From NCBI GenBank assembly GCA_913061435.1, contig CAJXUK010000033.1, positions 1 to 33,879 on the forward strand: DNA of 33,879 nucleotides, written 5' to 3'. Of this stretch, positions 31,919 to 33,879 are shown in pieces. Positions within the stretch are counted from its first letter, which is position 1, and the number at the start of each line of letters is the position of its first letter. A program made the translations under genes and the position numbers. A model generated the notes under the pieces. That model ran no database searches and was not told the origin of the DNA. It saw nothing but the letters and a program-made list of their open reading frames with translations. The stretch is from an uncultured Thalassolituus sp. (lineage in GTDB: Bacteria; Pseudomonadota; Gammaproteobacteria; Pseudomonadales; Oceanobacteraceae).

Positions 31919-33879
31919 TTACAGATTCGCTTTAATGCCAAAGGATACAATGGTTGGCAAGCCAGTAACATCTTCTTTGTCGGTATAATCTTCGTTGTAT
32001 TTATAACCAGAAACATTGGCTTGGTTATAAACGTTCAATACCTCGACGTATAAATCCATATTCCAAGTTCGATACTTGTAGTTTCGGTCTAAACGAATAT
32101 CCAATTTATGGCTATCTGGTAGGCGTTTAGAGTTAAGTTCGCCATAAATAGGATCAACCAGACCTAAGCCCGTAAATTCTGGATTTGTATTCGGTTCAGT
32201 ATCCACAACCGGAGTAATCAGCTGGCCACTTTGATAACGCCATTTAAAACCAATGGTCCAATTTTCATTCAACTCATGGTTAGACACCAAATTCACAATC
32301 CAAGGTTGATCAAAATCGTATTTAAAATCTTCGCCGGTTAAGTTATTACGACGGCGGGTTTCGGAATAGGCGGCCGACAACCAGCCATACCAACCTTCGC
32401 TAAACGACTTGTTCATAAAAAACTCAAAACCATAAGCATCGCCATCAGCATCATTGGTGTAGCGCGGCAAAGCAATATAGTCGGCATCAGATAATGTAGG
32501 GTCGAGCTGATCTTTATCGGCTCTTGGAATGGCTAAATCATCAAAGGTTTTATAGTAAGCATCAAACTTCACCAGTAATGATGGGTTTAATTGATGCTCT
32601 ATGCCAAGCAGGTAATGAATAGATGTTGATTGTTTTAAATCTGGATTACCAAAGCCTTTAGCAACTTCACCAAAGTTGTCGGTAAATTTATGATGTTGTC
32701 CCCAAGCACCATTGAGCCACCAGTAATCAATAAACTCCCAGCGAAAATTAAAACGCCCCTGTAAAAAACTTTGTTCGCTGTAGTCATCATAAGAGGCCAC
32801 AACACCTGGGGTTAAGGTTAATCGCGGTGTGACAAACCAATCGTCGGCGACAAACACATCGTAATTATAAATTTTAAGGTTGTCTTTTTCAGCGATGCGT
32901 TCCGAACTGTTGGCGAGGCGGTCATCAGGTTTGCCCAAACCTGGTGGCGAAGCCGTAAAGTCACCTTTAAAGTCAATATGGTTTTCAACCACCTCTACGC
33001 CTAGGCGCAGTGTGTGATACAAATTTAAATCAGTGGTTAAATGCGAGCGAAAATTATAGTCACTGCTGGTGGCTTTAAGATTATTGTTGGCCCCGAGCCT
33101 CAACGAAATATCGCTGAGCATGTGCGAAAAACCGGTTTTGATACGAGTAGTATCAGACAAGGTATTTTCTAATAAAATGCCTTGAGAATGAAAATAACTA
33201 TTCACATTCACGCCGCCTACCAAGCCCGGGTCACGCTTAACTGTATCCGAATCATCGGCAAACAATAAACCAGCTTTATCGCGTGTACCTAACGCTTGTA
33301 CGCTTAATGTGTCGTCCCCCGACAACTGAATTTGATACTTAGCTTGGTAATCGTAGTATTCGGGCACTGTGGTGAATTCAAAGTCTTCATCGTCTAATAA
33401 ATTTTCAATATAAAAATGAATAAGGCTTTGTCTTACCGATAAATAAGCAGCGGAGTTTTCGGTAATAGGTGTTTCTAATAAAATGCCTGCTTTTAATAAA
33501 CTAAAATCAATAATCGCTTGTTTACGGTCGGTATAGGGCGCGCGCGAATTCGCTTCAATAACAGCCCCCGTGGCATTGTTGTATTGAGCATCAAACGCCG
33601 CTGCTTCCAGCTTAAAGTCTTGAATGACGTTATCGTTTAATAAACTTGAACCATCGAAATGAAAAATATTCGATACTGGCATGAAATCAATAATGTAGAG
33701 ATTATCGTCGGGAGACGAGCCACGCACAGCCGGTTCTGAGTTTCGGCCAGTCGTAAAAGTAACTCCTGGTAGAGCTTCAATCGCGCGTAATGGATCGTTA
33801 CCTGCACCCGGCATACGCAGTAGTTTTTTAGTCGATATTTCGGTTAGCGGATCGTCATCTGCAGTAATACGAACAGTGT
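31919..33879 (-). CDS. TonB-dependent receptor, 3' part (N-terminus beyond window)
   Basis: The frame is open to the window end, so the start and any signal peptide lie beyond 33879; about 653 residues are seen. An ATG at 33814 is internal. The visible part starts in the plug domain (RMPGAGNDPLRAIEALPGV, VRGSSPDDNLYIIDFMPVSN, YNNATGAVIEANSR). A large beta-barrel follows with alternating aromatic strands and a C-terminal strand VSFGIKANL, which lacks the usual terminal Phe. The PGAGNDPLRAI and VRGSSPxDN motifs match a subgroup of receptors distinct from BtuB. The missing N-terminus may hold a carboxypeptidase-regulatory-like domain, as in many relatives (inference). Substrate is unknown. lysR follows in the same direction after 45 bases. 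Confidence 0.9.
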   Translation of the reverse strand, partial: TVRITADDDPLTEISTKKLLRMPGAGNDPLRAIEALPGVTFTTGRNSEPAVRGSSPDDNLYIIDFMPVSNIFHFDGSSLLNDNVIQDFKLEAAAFDAQYNNATGAVIEANSRAPYTDRKQAIIDFSLLKAGILLETPITENSAAYLSVRQSLIHFYIENLLDDEDFEFTTVPEYYDYQAKYQIQLSGDDTLSVQALGTRDKAGLLFADDSDTVKRDPGLVGGVNVNSYFHSQGILLENTLSDTTRIKTGFSHMLSDISLRLGANNNLKATSSDYNFRSHLTTDLNLYHTLRLGVEVVENHIDFKGDFTASPPGLGKPDDRLANSSERIAEKDNLKIYNYDVFVADDWFVTPRLTLTPGVVASYDDYSEQSFLQGRFNFRWEFIDYWWLNGAWGQHHKFTDNFGEVAKGFGNPDLKQSTSIHYLLGIEHQLNPSLLVKFDAYYKTFDDLAIPRADKDQLDPTLSDADYIALPRYTNDADGDAYGFEFFMNKSFSEGWYGWLSAAYSETRRRNNLTGEDFKYDFDQPWIVNLVSNHELNENWTIGFKWRYQSGQLITPVVDTEPNTNPEFTGLGLVDPIYGELNSKRLPDSHKLDIRLDRNYKYRTWNMDLYVEVLNVYNQANVSGYKYNEDYTDKEDVTGLPTIVSFGIKANL

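Overview
The window looks like chromosomal DNA of a Gammaproteobacterium. The ampE gene, groES/groEL preceded by fxsA, yajQ, a homodimeric-type aceE/aceF pair and AmpG all fit that class. Base composition is moderately AT-rich by eye. The order is probably marine (Alteromonadales or Cellvibrionales-like), but the sequence alone does not settle it. No tRNA, rRNA, IS element, phage gene or CRISPR array was found. Most genes are ordinary; the accessory interest lies in the vitamin B12 genes.

Layout: (1) 1-819 is the 3' part of ampE, followed by a convergent PilZ-domain gene (865-1200). (2) 1320-9331 is a B12 assembly and salvage cluster: cobU-cobT-cobC-cobS (+), cobQ (-, tail-to-tail with cobS), then cbiB-cobD-btuF (+). 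It covers side-chain amidation, aminopropanol arm synthesis and attachment, nucleotide-loop assembly and periplasmic corrinoid binding. No corrin-ring genes are present, so it looks like salvage of incomplete corrinoids. (3) 9428-15650 holds aceE-aceF (pyruvate dehydrogenase E1 and E2, no lpd following) and a chemoreceptor. (4) 15690-19572, on the minus strand, is a second B12 unit. It has a cobalamin riboswitch (about 19670-19900), a BtuB-type TonB-dependent receptor, an outer-membrane beta-propeller lipoprotein and a PduO-type corrinoid adenosyltransferase. (5) 19938-22843 (-) is a panE-like reductase gene translationally coupled to an orphan sensor histidine kinase. (6) 22954-28097 contains yajQ (+), ampG (-), fxsA (+) and groES-groEL (+). 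Two sigma-32-like promoters with the same 13-base spacer precede fxsA and groES. (7) 28257-33879 contains a MalT-like LuxR regulator (+), a LysR regulator (-) and the 3' part of a second TonB-dependent receptor (-).

How the genes work together: riboswitch-controlled BtuB would import corrinoids across the outer membrane. The co-transcribed lipoprotein is a candidate surface or periplasmic corrinoid-binding partner, a gammaproteobacterial parallel to Bacteroides BtuG. BtuF would receive corrinoid in the periplasm; the BtuCD permease and ATPase are not in this window. The PduO-type enzyme adenosylates the cobalt, and the CobQ/CbiB/CobD/CobU/CobS/CobT/CobC set finishes the cofactor. The most promising lead for something undescribed is the btuB-propeller-adenosyltransferase cassette. 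Its riboswitch core is complementary to a Shine-Dalgarno-like sequence just downstream.
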